Part shown: one piece after another, positions 48,284 through 54,994 of the stretch
How the letters are laid out: each line of letters opens with the position of its first letter
How positions within the stretch are numbered: the stretch's first letter is position 1
Source: Nostoc sp. 'Peltigera membranacea cyanobiont' 210A
GTDB lineage: Bacteria > Cyanobacteriota > Cyanobacteriia > Cyanobacteriales > Nostocaceae
Assembly (NCBI RefSeq): GCF_002246015.1
Contig: NZ_NOLJ01000002.1
Span: 671,006 to 735,005, forward strand
DNA length: 64,000 nt
Reading direction: 5' to 3'
Made by a program: the position numbers and the translations under genes
Notes under the pieces: model-generated
What the model was told of the DNA's origin: nothing
What the model saw: only the letters and a program-made list of their open reading frames with translations
Database searches by the model: none

Positions 48284-49108
48284 GTGTCAGTAGGCATGAA
48301 ATGGCTAAGAAAGAAGAATAAGCACCAGCCATCACTTTCATTAGAGGAACAACGAGCCGAAAAGTTGGCAGAGTTAGGCGCTCAACTTTGGGCATTGCGT
48401 CAAGAACAGGGTTTATCTCTAGAGCAAGTGGTTGCATTGACTCGGATTCCCCGAAGATTATTGCAGGCGATCGAAGAAGGTAATTTAAACGATCTACCAG
48501 AACCAGTCTATATTCAGGGTTTAATCAGGCAATTTGCCGATGCACTAGGCCTGAATGGAGTAGAATTTTCTGGCACTTTTCCGATCAGTTCTGCACAAGT
48601 TAGCCCTCTAAGTAGGGGGAATAATTCACCCTTGGCTCAACTACGTCCAGTTCATCTTTACTTTCTTTACATATTGCTAATAGTATGCTCTGTAAATGGG
48701 TTATCTCAGTTATTAAATAACGCGTTACTACAAGCAGGTAATAGCCCAAACCAGCAATATCCAAAACAAAAGTCTGTTGTTAAACCAGAACTAGCTCAAC
48801 TAAAAGAGTCAACTCAGGTACAACCTGTCAGCGATACCCTGAGCGGTGTCCAAAAGGGACAGGTTGTACAGGTTGGTGTGACTTTGAAAGCCTCATCTTG
48901 GATTCGTGTAGTAGCCGATGGCAAAACCGAGTTTGAGGGTATCCTGCCAGAGGGAACTCACCGAGTTTGGAAAGCCCAAGAGCAACTGACAGTGAAAACT
49001 GATAATGCTGGTGGTGTGTTGGTGAGCGTCAATCAAGAGAAAGCTAAGGAAATGGGAGAACCAGGGAAAGAGGAAGAAGTTAGGATTGCTGCCAAGCCTA
49101 AGTTTTGA
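48284..49108 (+). CDS. RodZ-like helix-turn-helix membrane protein (DUF4115)
   Basis: 274 residues from GTG 48284 (ATG 48296 is an alternative). The N-terminal HTH (about 25-90: ELGAQLWALRQEQGLSLEQV, IPRRLLQAIEEGNLNDLPEP, VYIQGLIRQFADALGL) is RodZ-like. One transmembrane helix lies at about 124-146 (LYFLYILLIVCSVNGLSQLL). The C-terminal domain (about 200-260: VTLKASSWIRVVADGKTEFE, GILPEGTHRVWKAQEQLTVK) is DUF4115. RodZ anchors the MreB cytoskeleton in other bacteria; no mreBCD genes are here. Follows the pseudouridine synthase closely. Confidence 0.82.
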   Translation: MSVGMKWLRKKNKHQPSLSLEEQRAEKLAELGAQLWALRQEQGLSLEQVVALTRIPRRLLQAIEEGNLNDLPEPVYIQGLIRQFADALGLNGVEFSGTFPISSAQVSPLSRGNNSPLAQLRPVHLYFLYILLIVCSVNGLSQLLNNALLQAGNSPNQQYPKQKSVVKPELAQLKESTQVQPVSDTLSGVQKGQVVQVGVTLKASSWIRVVADGKTEFEGILPEGTHRVWKAQEQLTVKTDNAGGVLVSVNQEKAKEMGEPGKEEEVRIAAKPKF

Positions 49109-49116
49109 GATGAGGG

Positions 49117-49335
49117 AGAAATCAATTCAAAATTCAAAATTCAAAATTCAAAATTGTACTCTTACCGAGAAGCAAGCTAGGTGCAGCGTCTCATAGAGAA
49201 CAAAAAGACTGTGGGAGATGAGAAGGATAAGGGGGACAAGGAGAAAAGGAGGAAAAGGAAGGATTTACTCTTCCCTCTCCCTTGTCTTCCTTGTCTGCCT
49301 TCTTTTACCCATCTCCCCCTGCTTCCCTGCTCAAG
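49117..49335. repeat. Heptamer repeats, a palindromic repeat and inverted purine/pyrimidine arms
   Basis: In order: four to five AATTCAA units (49121-49155), one degenerate copy of the TCTCTACGAGA-family palindrome (49169-49200), then a purine arm GGGGGACAAGGAGAAAAGGAG (first part at 49228) and a pyrimidine arm CCTCTCCCTTGTCTTCCTTG (49275-49294). The spacer lies between convergent genes. Confidence 0.75.
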
Positions 49336-49342
49336 AACTACC

Positions 49343-50851
49343 TTATTGTGCTTCCGGGGCGCGTCCATTGAGTCTGGTAAGAACTTTTAAGCGATCGCGT
49401 AATTCGTCTGTTATCGCTCCTGCTTGATAGCGCCACTCCCAGTTCCCCTCAGCAACACTAGGAAAATTCATCCGCGCTTCGTTTCCTAATCCCAAAATAT
49501 CTTGCAAGGGAATAATCGCTTGGTTGGCTATGGAACTCAAAGCTAGGCGAATTAAATCCCACTGGATGCCTTCAGGACTAATACAACCTAAATAAAGCCA
49601 TAAGTTATGCTTTTCGTTGTCATTAGCTGAATTGAACCAGCCTACAGTTGTGTCATTATCGTGAGTGCCGGTATAAACTACAGCATTTCGCGGGTAATTG
49701 AATGGTAAAAATGGATTACCAGGATCGGAACCAAAAGCAAACTGCAAAACCTTCATCCCAGGAAATTCATACTTGTCTCGGAGCGCTTCTACCTCTGGTG
49801 TAATTACTCCCAAATCTTCTGCCAAGACGGGTAGCTTGCCCAACTTCTCCCTAATCGCTGCAAAAAAAGCATCTCCAGGTGCTTCCACCCATTTCCCATT
49901 CATGGCAGTTTCTTCACCTTGGGGCACAGACCAATAAGCCTCAAAGCCCCGGAAGTGGTCAATGCGAATTATATCTACATAATCCAGCATTGCCTCAAAG
50001 CGCTGTACCCACCATTTAAAATCTTGTTTTTGCAATTCCTCCCAGTTATAAACCGGGTTTCCCCACAATTGACCGGTGGCGCTGAAGTAATCGGGTGGAA
50101 CTCCTGCCATTTGTGCTGCTTGTCCAGTCTCTGGATCTAAGCAAAATATGTCGGGATGCGCCCACACGTCGGCACTATCATGAGCTACGTAGATGGGAAT
50201 ATCGCCAATAATGTCAATGCCGCGCATATTAGCGTAGGCTTTCAGGTCAGACCATTGCCGGAAAAACTCAAATTGGACGAACTTGTAATAATAAATCTCT
50301 CCATTGAGCCGATGCTGTGCTTGCTCCAATGCTTGGGGATCGCGCTTGACAAATTCTGGCTTCCATGCGTGCCAGTTTGCATTCTCGTTGGCATCTTTCA
50401 GCGCCATAAATAAGGCGTAATTATCCAGCCAATAGGCTTTACTATCGCAAAAACCTGCAAACTCTTTCTGCTGGATAGGCGTAGCATTGGCTCTAAAGTG
50501 GTCACAGGCTTTTTTGAGTAGCCCAATCTTAATCGGCACAACCTGGTCGAAATCTACCTTTTCTACCGGAAATCCTGGTAAATTAGCAAAGTCTTCTTCA
50601 GATAGTAAACCTTCTTCTAAGAGTTTTTCTGGGCTAATTAACAGAGGATTTCCTGCCATTGCCGAGTAGCACATATACGGAGAATTCCCGTATCCAGTGG
50701 GGCCCAGTGGTAAAACTTGCCAATATTGTTGATGGCTCTCTTTAAGAAAATCAATGAAGCGATAGGCTTCTAAGCCTAAATCCCCAATGCCAAATCGACT
50801 GGGAAAGGAGGTAGGATGCAGCAAAATGCCACTGGATCTAGGAAAAGGCAT
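49343..50851 (-). CDS. malQ: 4-alpha-glucanotransferase (amylomaltase)
   Basis: 502 residues, GH77. Transfers alpha-1,4-glucan segments in glycogen/malto-oligosaccharide metabolism. Motifs: RSSGILLHPTSFPSRFGIGD, WQVLPLGPTGYGNSPY, the nucleophile Asp in IIRIDHFRGFEAYW, acid/base Glu in LPVLAEDLGVITPEV and VVYTGTHDNDTTVGW. Standard length and no signal peptide. Monocistronic, convergent with the RodZ-like gene. Confidence 0.95.
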   Translation of the reverse strand: MPFPRSSGILLHPTSFPSRFGIGDLGLEAYRFIDFLKESHQQYWQVLPLGPTGYGNSPYMCYSAMAGNPLLISPEKLLEEGLLSEEDFANLPGFPVEKVDFDQVVPIKIGLLKKACDHFRANATPIQQKEFAGFCDSKAYWLDNYALFMALKDANENANWHAWKPEFVKRDPQALEQAQHRLNGEIYYYKFVQFEFFRQWSDLKAYANMRGIDIIGDIPIYVAHDSADVWAHPDIFCLDPETGQAAQMAGVPPDYFSATGQLWGNPVYNWEELQKQDFKWWVQRFEAMLDYVDIIRIDHFRGFEAYWSVPQGEETAMNGKWVEAPGDAFFAAIREKLGKLPVLAEDLGVITPEVEALRDKYEFPGMKVLQFAFGSDPGNPFLPFNYPRNAVVYTGTHDNDTTVGWFNSANDNEKHNLWLYLGCISPEGIQWDLIRLALSSIANQAIIPLQDILGLGNEARMNFPSVAEGNWEWRYQAGAITDELRDRLKVLTRLNGRAPEAQ

Positions 50852-50958
50852 AAATAACCTGAATTATGAGAGGGAGCAATTATCTGATAGAGACAAGATG
50901 CGATCGCATCGAATTTATCACTGAACGGTATTTGCAGGGGAAATCAAGTAAACTCATT

Positions 50959-51078
50959 TTGTTTGTCATTTGTCTTTTGTCCTTTGGGAATAACCAATAC
51001 TTCTCTACGAGAGGCTGCGCCAACGACTACGCTCAGTACAAGTGACTAATGACTAATGACCAATGACTAATGACTAAA
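50959..51078. repeat. Heptamer arms flanking a palindromic repeat
   Basis: Left arm of TTTGTCA/TTTGTCC-type units (50960-50985), one copy of TTCTCTACGAGAGGCTGCGC (51001-51020) and a right arm of GACTAAT/GACCAAT units (51044-51075). Same composition as 30174-30333. The right arm ends 6 bp before the NUDIX start codon. Confidence 0.75.
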
Positions 51079-51083
51079 TAACT

Positions 51084-51515
51084 ATGACTTACCGAAATCC
51101 TACACCAACAGTTGATATCATCATTGAACTAGTAGATCGACCTCATCGGCCAATAGTGTTAATTGAAAGACATAATCTACCTTTAGGTTGGGCTATTCCT
51201 GGTGGCTTTGTAGATTATGGCGAAGCTGTGGAAGTGGCGGCGCGGCGAGAAGCTGAGGAAGAGACGGGTTTACAGGTGGAATTAGTTGAACAATTACTGG
51301 TATATTCTGACCCAAATCGCGATCCGCGTCAGCATACGATTAGTATTGTGTTTTTGGCGACAGCTAAGGGTGAACCAAAGGCTGGTGATGATGCTCAGGG
51401 TGTAGGCATTTTTGAGTATTGGTGTGTGCCTGGTAATTTATGTTTTGACCACGATCGCATTTTGCGGGATTATTGGCGATATCGGCATTATGGGATACGT
51501 CCGAGGTTGGGGTAA
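51084..51515 (+). CDS. NUDIX hydrolase
   Basis: 143 residues. The Nudix box is [20 protein letters not shown] plus ETGLQVE, with all conserved acidic residues. The start [16 protein letters not shown] and the [19 protein letters not shown] strand resemble ADP-ribose pyrophosphatase-like members; the segment [20 protein letters not shown] is shared with the gene at 30338. Ribosome site is not clear because the start abuts repeats. Exact substrate unknown. Confidence 0.9.
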   Translation: MTYRNPTPTVDIIIELVDRPHRPIVLIERHNLPLGWAIPGGFVDYGEAVEVAARREAEEETGLQVELVEQLLVYSDPNRDPRQHTISIVFLATAKGEPKAGDDAQGVGIFEYWCVPGNLCFDHDRILRDYWRYRHYGIRPRLG

Positions 51516-51625
51516 GAGGAACGAACCGCAGAGGCGCAGAGAGCGCAGAGAGAAGAGGAGAGAGGAATATCTGTGACACAAAGTTTTTGTGATTATACTG
51601 TGTCAGTGGTATTTAATGGTGCATT

Positions 51626-52933
51626 ATGGATGCTGAAGAACTTTTAGAGAAATACGCGGCAGGCGAACGGAAATTTCATTCAGTAAATTTGAGTGAAGAA
51701 AATCTCAAAGGTGCAGACCTCAGTGAGATAGACCTAACTAGTGCAAATTTGACTGGAGTTGATTTAAGTGGGGCAAATCTAACCAAAGCAAAGCTTAATA
51801 GTACCAATCTCACTAACGCATCTCTAGCAGATGCAAAGTTAAATTTGGTAAGTGCTTCTTCAGCAATTTTTGCTTGGACAGACTTTAATGGCGCTGACTT
51901 AAGTCGGTCAACTCTGAATAGCGCAAATTTGAATCATGCAAACTTAGAACAGGCAAACCTAACAGCTATAGACCTAAGTAATGCACAATTAATCAATGCA
52001 AACTTAGATACAGCAAATTTAAGTGGAGCAAACCTTAGTAGTGCAAACCTGACTGCGGCTTCCTTAGCTAAAGCTAATCTCAGTAAAGCTAATCTAAATA
52101 AAGCAAGTTTGGGTGAAGCGTACTTAATTGAATCTGACTTAACTCTAGCAAACTTAACTGAGGCAATATTGAAAAGTGCCAACCTTCAAGGAGCTAAACT
52201 TTATAGAGCAAATTTAAACCAAGTTGATCTGTCAGGTATGAATTTGGCTGGTGTAGATTTTACAGCAGCATCTTTTCAAGGTACAAACCTTACAAAAGCA
52301 TTTCTCCAAGGAGCAAATTTAGAAAGAGCCAACTTGCGACGGGCAAATTTAACTAAGGCAAATCTGGATGGAGCAAACTTGAAAAGAGCAGATTTAACTG
52401 GTGCAATAACTTACGGTATGAGCTTTAAAGATGCTGACCTAACTGGTGCGATAATGCCAGATGGAGAAGTCTACAAGCCGATCGCTTCTGAAGCGGAAAT
52501 CGGTAAACAGGAAACATCGTTAGAGAAAGTAATATCTATGACCCGTAAAGTAATTAATACTGATAACGCACCCGCACCAGTGGGCCCTTATAATCAAGCG
52601 ATCGCAGCTTCAGGTCAATTTGTATTCATCGCTGGACAAATTGCCATCGATCCCCGCCTTGGTGATGTCGTCTACACTGATGATGTCAAAAAGCAAACTG
52701 AGCAGGTATTAGCTAATCTTGAAGCCATCCTCACAGCAGCCGGAGCGACTTTTCAAGATGTCGTGAAGACCACTGTATTTTTAGCTGATATGAATGATTT
52801 CGCGGCGGTGAATGCCGTTTATGCTAAATATTTCCCGGAAGATACAGCCCCAGCGCGGGCTTGTGTGCAGGTATCGCGCTTACCTAAAGACGTGTTGGTA
52901 GAAATTGATGCGATCGCGGTGATTAGCGGTTAG
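51626..52933 (+). CDS. Pentapeptide-repeat protein fused to a RidA domain
   Basis: 435 residues in one uninterrupted frame. Residues about 22-285 are pentapeptide repeats of the A(N/D)Lxx type ([20 protein letters not shown] and similar, more than 40 units), which should form a right-handed quadrilateral beta-helix. After a linker ([20 protein letters not shown]) residues 305-435 are a full RidA domain: [27 protein letters not shown], and [20 protein letters not shown], containing the catalytic Arg and family signature. RidA deaminates reactive enamines/imines from threonine and serine metabolism. An internal ATG at 52538 with AGAGAAAG upstream could also yield free RidA. I know no described protein of this architecture. 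Confidence 0.88.
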   Translation: MDAEELLEKYAAGERKFHSVNLSEENLKGADLSEIDLTSANLTGVDLSGANLTKAKLNSTNLTNASLADAKLNLVSASSAIFAWTDFNGADLSRSTLNSANLNHANLEQANLTAIDLSNAQLINANLDTANLSGANLSSANLTAASLAKANLSKANLNKASLGEAYLIESDLTLANLTEAILKSANLQGAKLYRANLNQVDLSGMNLAGVDFTAASFQGTNLTKAFLQGANLERANLRRANLTKANLDGANLKRADLTGAITYGMSFKDADLTGAIMPDGEVYKPIASEAEIGKQETSLEKVISMTRKVINTDNAPAPVGPYNQAIAASGQFVFIAGQIAIDPRLGDVVYTDDVKKQTEQVLANLEAILTAAGATFQDVVKTTVFLADMNDFAAVNAVYAKYFPEDTAPARACVQVSRLPKDVLVEIDAIAVISG

Positions 52934-53006
52934 AGAAAATAGAACAATGAGCAAAATTTTAACGGTTACATTTGATGGTTCTGTTTTGCGATACAAATTC
53001 CATACT

Positions 53007-53390
53007 CTACTCTAAAAACTCCATCACTTCTTGTAGCACATCGGCTATATGTGGTTTTTCGCAAGCAATTACGTTGTCGAAAAGATGTTTATGGTGCGGG
53101 AAGCTAGGCAAGTTGGGAAAGTGTGGTGTACTGTCATAACCAAAAATCAGACTATTTTGCTCATCTTGAAAGTGATAGCGGTAATAGATATATGTAATTT
53201 GATTATCTACAATAACAAAGGCTTCACTGACTGCCAGTAAATATTTAAGAGCGAAACGTATCCTAATGCGGAGATTGGCTCTCTCTGTCGTTAAAATTAC
53301 TGCATTAAATTCCTCAACGTATGTGTTAGGGCAGTTGAGTAAAAGTTGCTCAACTTCATCTAAATAGGCTTGAAGAACTTTACGCGACAT
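53007..53390 (-). CDS. TumE-type toxin (DUF6516-like)
   Basis: 127 residues. YRYHFQDEQNSLIFGYDSTP and HFPNLPSFPHHKHLFDNVIA, followed by a short C-terminal helix, are the pattern I associate with the TumE/DUF6516 toxin family, where the conserved region reads YHYxxxxxxLifRYDnapHh...fPhHkH. It is the second gene of a pair; its start overlaps the upstream small gene by 11 bp. Family assignment is from memory; enzymatic activity is not established here. Confidence 0.7.
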   Translation of the reverse strand: MSRKVLQAYLDEVEQLLLNCPNTYVEEFNAVILTTERANLRIRIRFALKYLLAVSEAFVIVDNQITYIYYRYHFQDEQNSLIFGYDSTPHFPNLPSFPHHKHLFDNVIACEKPHIADVLQEVMEFLE

Positions 53391-53610
53391 CTCTGAGTTT
53401 GCTCTCTAGTTCTTGGTGTAGAGCTAGATAATGTTGGTAGTTTGCTGCCCATTCGACAAACACTTCATCGTCAGAAGTTTCGCCTTGGCTATATTTAGCA
53501 AAAAATTCTTCTGAATTTATTTGGTACTTTATTTCATAAGTATTTAACTGTTTGGTCAAAGCAATCAGCGCATCTAGTGGAGATGTATATTCGATGATTT
53601 GTTTACGCAT
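53380..53610 (-). CDS. Antitoxin of a TumE/TumA-like pair
   Basis: 76 residues, largely helical and acidic: SPLDALIALTKQLNTYEIKY, INSEEFFAKYSQGETSDDEV, FVEWAANYQHYLALHQELES. Size, location upstream of and overlapping the toxin gene, and lack of any other domain fit the antitoxin of this system. The segment SEEFFAKYxxGETSDDEVFVEWA is characteristic of the partners of DUF6516 toxins as I recall them. Confidence 0.65.
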   Translation of the reverse strand: MRKQIIEYTSPLDALIALTKQLNTYEIKYQINSEEFFAKYSQGETSDDEVFVEWAANYQHYLALHQELESKLRDVA

Positions 53611-53776
53611 TTATTTCTGCATTCATTTTCATTAGTTTATCCTAAGCCTCTTCTTATAAACTCCCGTCTCTTTTTTGCAAATCTAGATAAAATTCTGTTA
53701 ATTACCTCTCAACAAACGCGATCGCCTCTACAACTTTGGGAATACTGAAATTAAGTACCCTAAAGGAGTATTAAAA

Positions 53777-54250
53777 ATGGCAGAAAATCGTATCAGTGCC
53801 AGTTTAGCCCCAGCAGACAAAGAAGCGGTTATGCAGGCGATCGCTACAATTAGAGAAAAGTTACCGTTTTTGGTTGATTTGACCCCTGAAGATCGGCGAA
53901 CAATGCTGAAGATGGGAGATAAAAGTCGGGCTTTTGTCAGCAAAGCCTTACAAGTGGCAACACAAAACCCTAACTTTTTGCCTCGTTACTTTGATTTAGA
54001 AGAAATGCGTCGGGACTTGGAAATATATGAGGACTTGTATCCGGTGCTGTTGTCTCTAACGCAACTGCAAGAATTGGTGGATGATACCTGTATAGCTGCT
54101 GCTAGTGAAGCGTATGCAGCAGCATTAGCAGTTTATAGCTATGCCAAAGCTAGCGGTGATATCGCAGGTTTAGATGCAGTAATTGATGAGATGGGACGCA
54201 GGTTTAACCGCCGTTCTAAGAAAAAGCAATCCGAAGTCCCAGTTAGCTAA
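53777..54250 (+). CDS. Conserved cyanobacterial hypothetical protein
   Basis: 157 residues, all-helical prediction, soluble. ISASLAPADKEAVMQAIATI, REKLPFLVDLTPEDRRTMLK, MGDKSRAFVSKALQVATQNP and DLYPVLLSLTQLQELVDDTC suggest a four-helix bundle. The C-terminus is basic (RRFNRRSKKKQ). I recognise no named family. AAAGGAG lies 12 bp before the ATG. Branched-hairpin repeats follow. Confidence 0.7.
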   Translation: MAENRISASLAPADKEAVMQAIATIREKLPFLVDLTPEDRRTMLKMGDKSRAFVSKALQVATQNPNFLPRYFDLEEMRRDLEIYEDLYPVLLSLTQLQELVDDTCIAAASEAYAAALAVYSYAKASGDIAGLDAVIDEMGRRFNRRSKKKQSEVPVS

Positions 54251-54300
54251 AGCTTGAAACAGGCAATTATACCAGTTGTCAACTTGGTAAAATACACGTC

Positions 54301-54438
54301 ATATTATGTCCGCTTGATTACTTATTAAACCCGAAGAACCCCACCCCCAACCCCTCCCCGCCTGCGGGGAGGGGAGACAAAGCACAGCTTTGGCGGGGTG
54401 GGGTTCTTTTATTATGGGTAATTTGGCGGACATCATAT
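54301..54438. mobile_element. MITE-like element carrying branched hairpin copy 3
   Basis: Ends ATATTATGTCCGC (54301-54313) and GCGGACATCATAT (54426-54438) are inverted repeats with one mismatch over 13 bp, with further matches inward (ATTAC). A TCAT tetramer adjoins both ends. The interior (54335-54409) is the strongest branched element: AAGAACCCCACCCC pairs exactly with GGGGTGGGGTTCTT, enclosing CCCCTCCCC/GGGGAGGGG and CAAAGC/GCTTTG. With TTTTATTA after the last arm it could also terminate the preceding gene. Confidence 0.6.
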
Positions 54439-54555
54439 CATTTCTAGGGGCATAACAATGTTATGCCCTTTTCGCGTTTTGAATTTAAAGATTTTTGAAA
54501 CCCGCGCAGGTGGTCACTGAGCGGCTGGTGAGCGGAGTCGAACCATGTCGTACCC

Positions 54556-54616
54556 CTTCCCTACGGGACGCTACGCGAACGGGGAAGCAAGCTACGCGCA
54601 GCGTCTCGTAGAGAAA
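54556..54616. repeat. Dispersed palindromic repeat (CTACGGGACGCTACGCG and reverse)
   Basis: CCTACGGGACGCTACGCGAACGG is followed by GAAGCAAGCTACGCGCAGCG and TCTCGTAGAGAA, an inverted pair of the TCTCTACGAGACGCT family found also at 17720, 30231, 49169 and 51001. Confidence 0.6.
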
Positions 54617-54665
54617 TGCGGGTTTTGTCTGTGTAGCCGCGACTTCTAGTCGCTAGGGCATTTTT

Positions 54666-54896
54666 GAGCCTCAGAAGGTCAACATTGAGCCTCAGAAGGT
54701 CAACGTCGAGCCTCAGAAGGTCAACGTCGAGCCTCAGAAGGTCAAAGTTGAGCCTCAGAAGGTCAACATTGAGCCTCAGAAGGTCAACGTCGAGCCTCAG
54801 AAGGTCAAAGTTGAGCCTCAGAAGGTCAACGTCGAGCCTCAGAAGGTCAACGTCGAGCCTCAGAAGGTCAACATTGAGCCTCAGAAGGTCAATGCA
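54666..54896. repeat. Eleven-unit 21-bp tandem repeat
   Basis: Each unit starts with the invariant GAGCCTCAGAAGGTCAA and ends in one of three variants (CATT, CGTC, AGTT; the last unit ends TGCA). Order of endings: CATT, CGTC, CGTC, AGTT, CATT, CGTC, AGTT, CGTC, CGTC, CATT, TGCA. Because 21 is a multiple of three, all three forward frames and one reverse frame stay open, so the 86-residue SLRRSTx repeat frame at 54664-54924 (TTG start) is probably not a gene. Ends 98 bp before the STAND gene. Confidence 0.95.
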
Positions 54897-54994
54897 TAAA
54901 AACTACCCAGGCAAAGTTCAGTAAATTACGAAATACACCTTGTATATTTAGTAGTTATTCTGTAAGCATTCGTATCTCAAAATTGAATCTTGTA

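Noticed and set aside
54666..54896. CRISPR array
   Set aside because: No unique spacers separate the repeats; units are contiguous with only four variable bases, and no cas genes are near.
54664..54924. 86-residue frame of SLRRSTx repeats (TTG start)
   Set aside because: All three forward frames are open over the tandem repeat because its unit is 21 bp; start codon is weak and no ribosome site precedes it. Better described as a tandem repeat.
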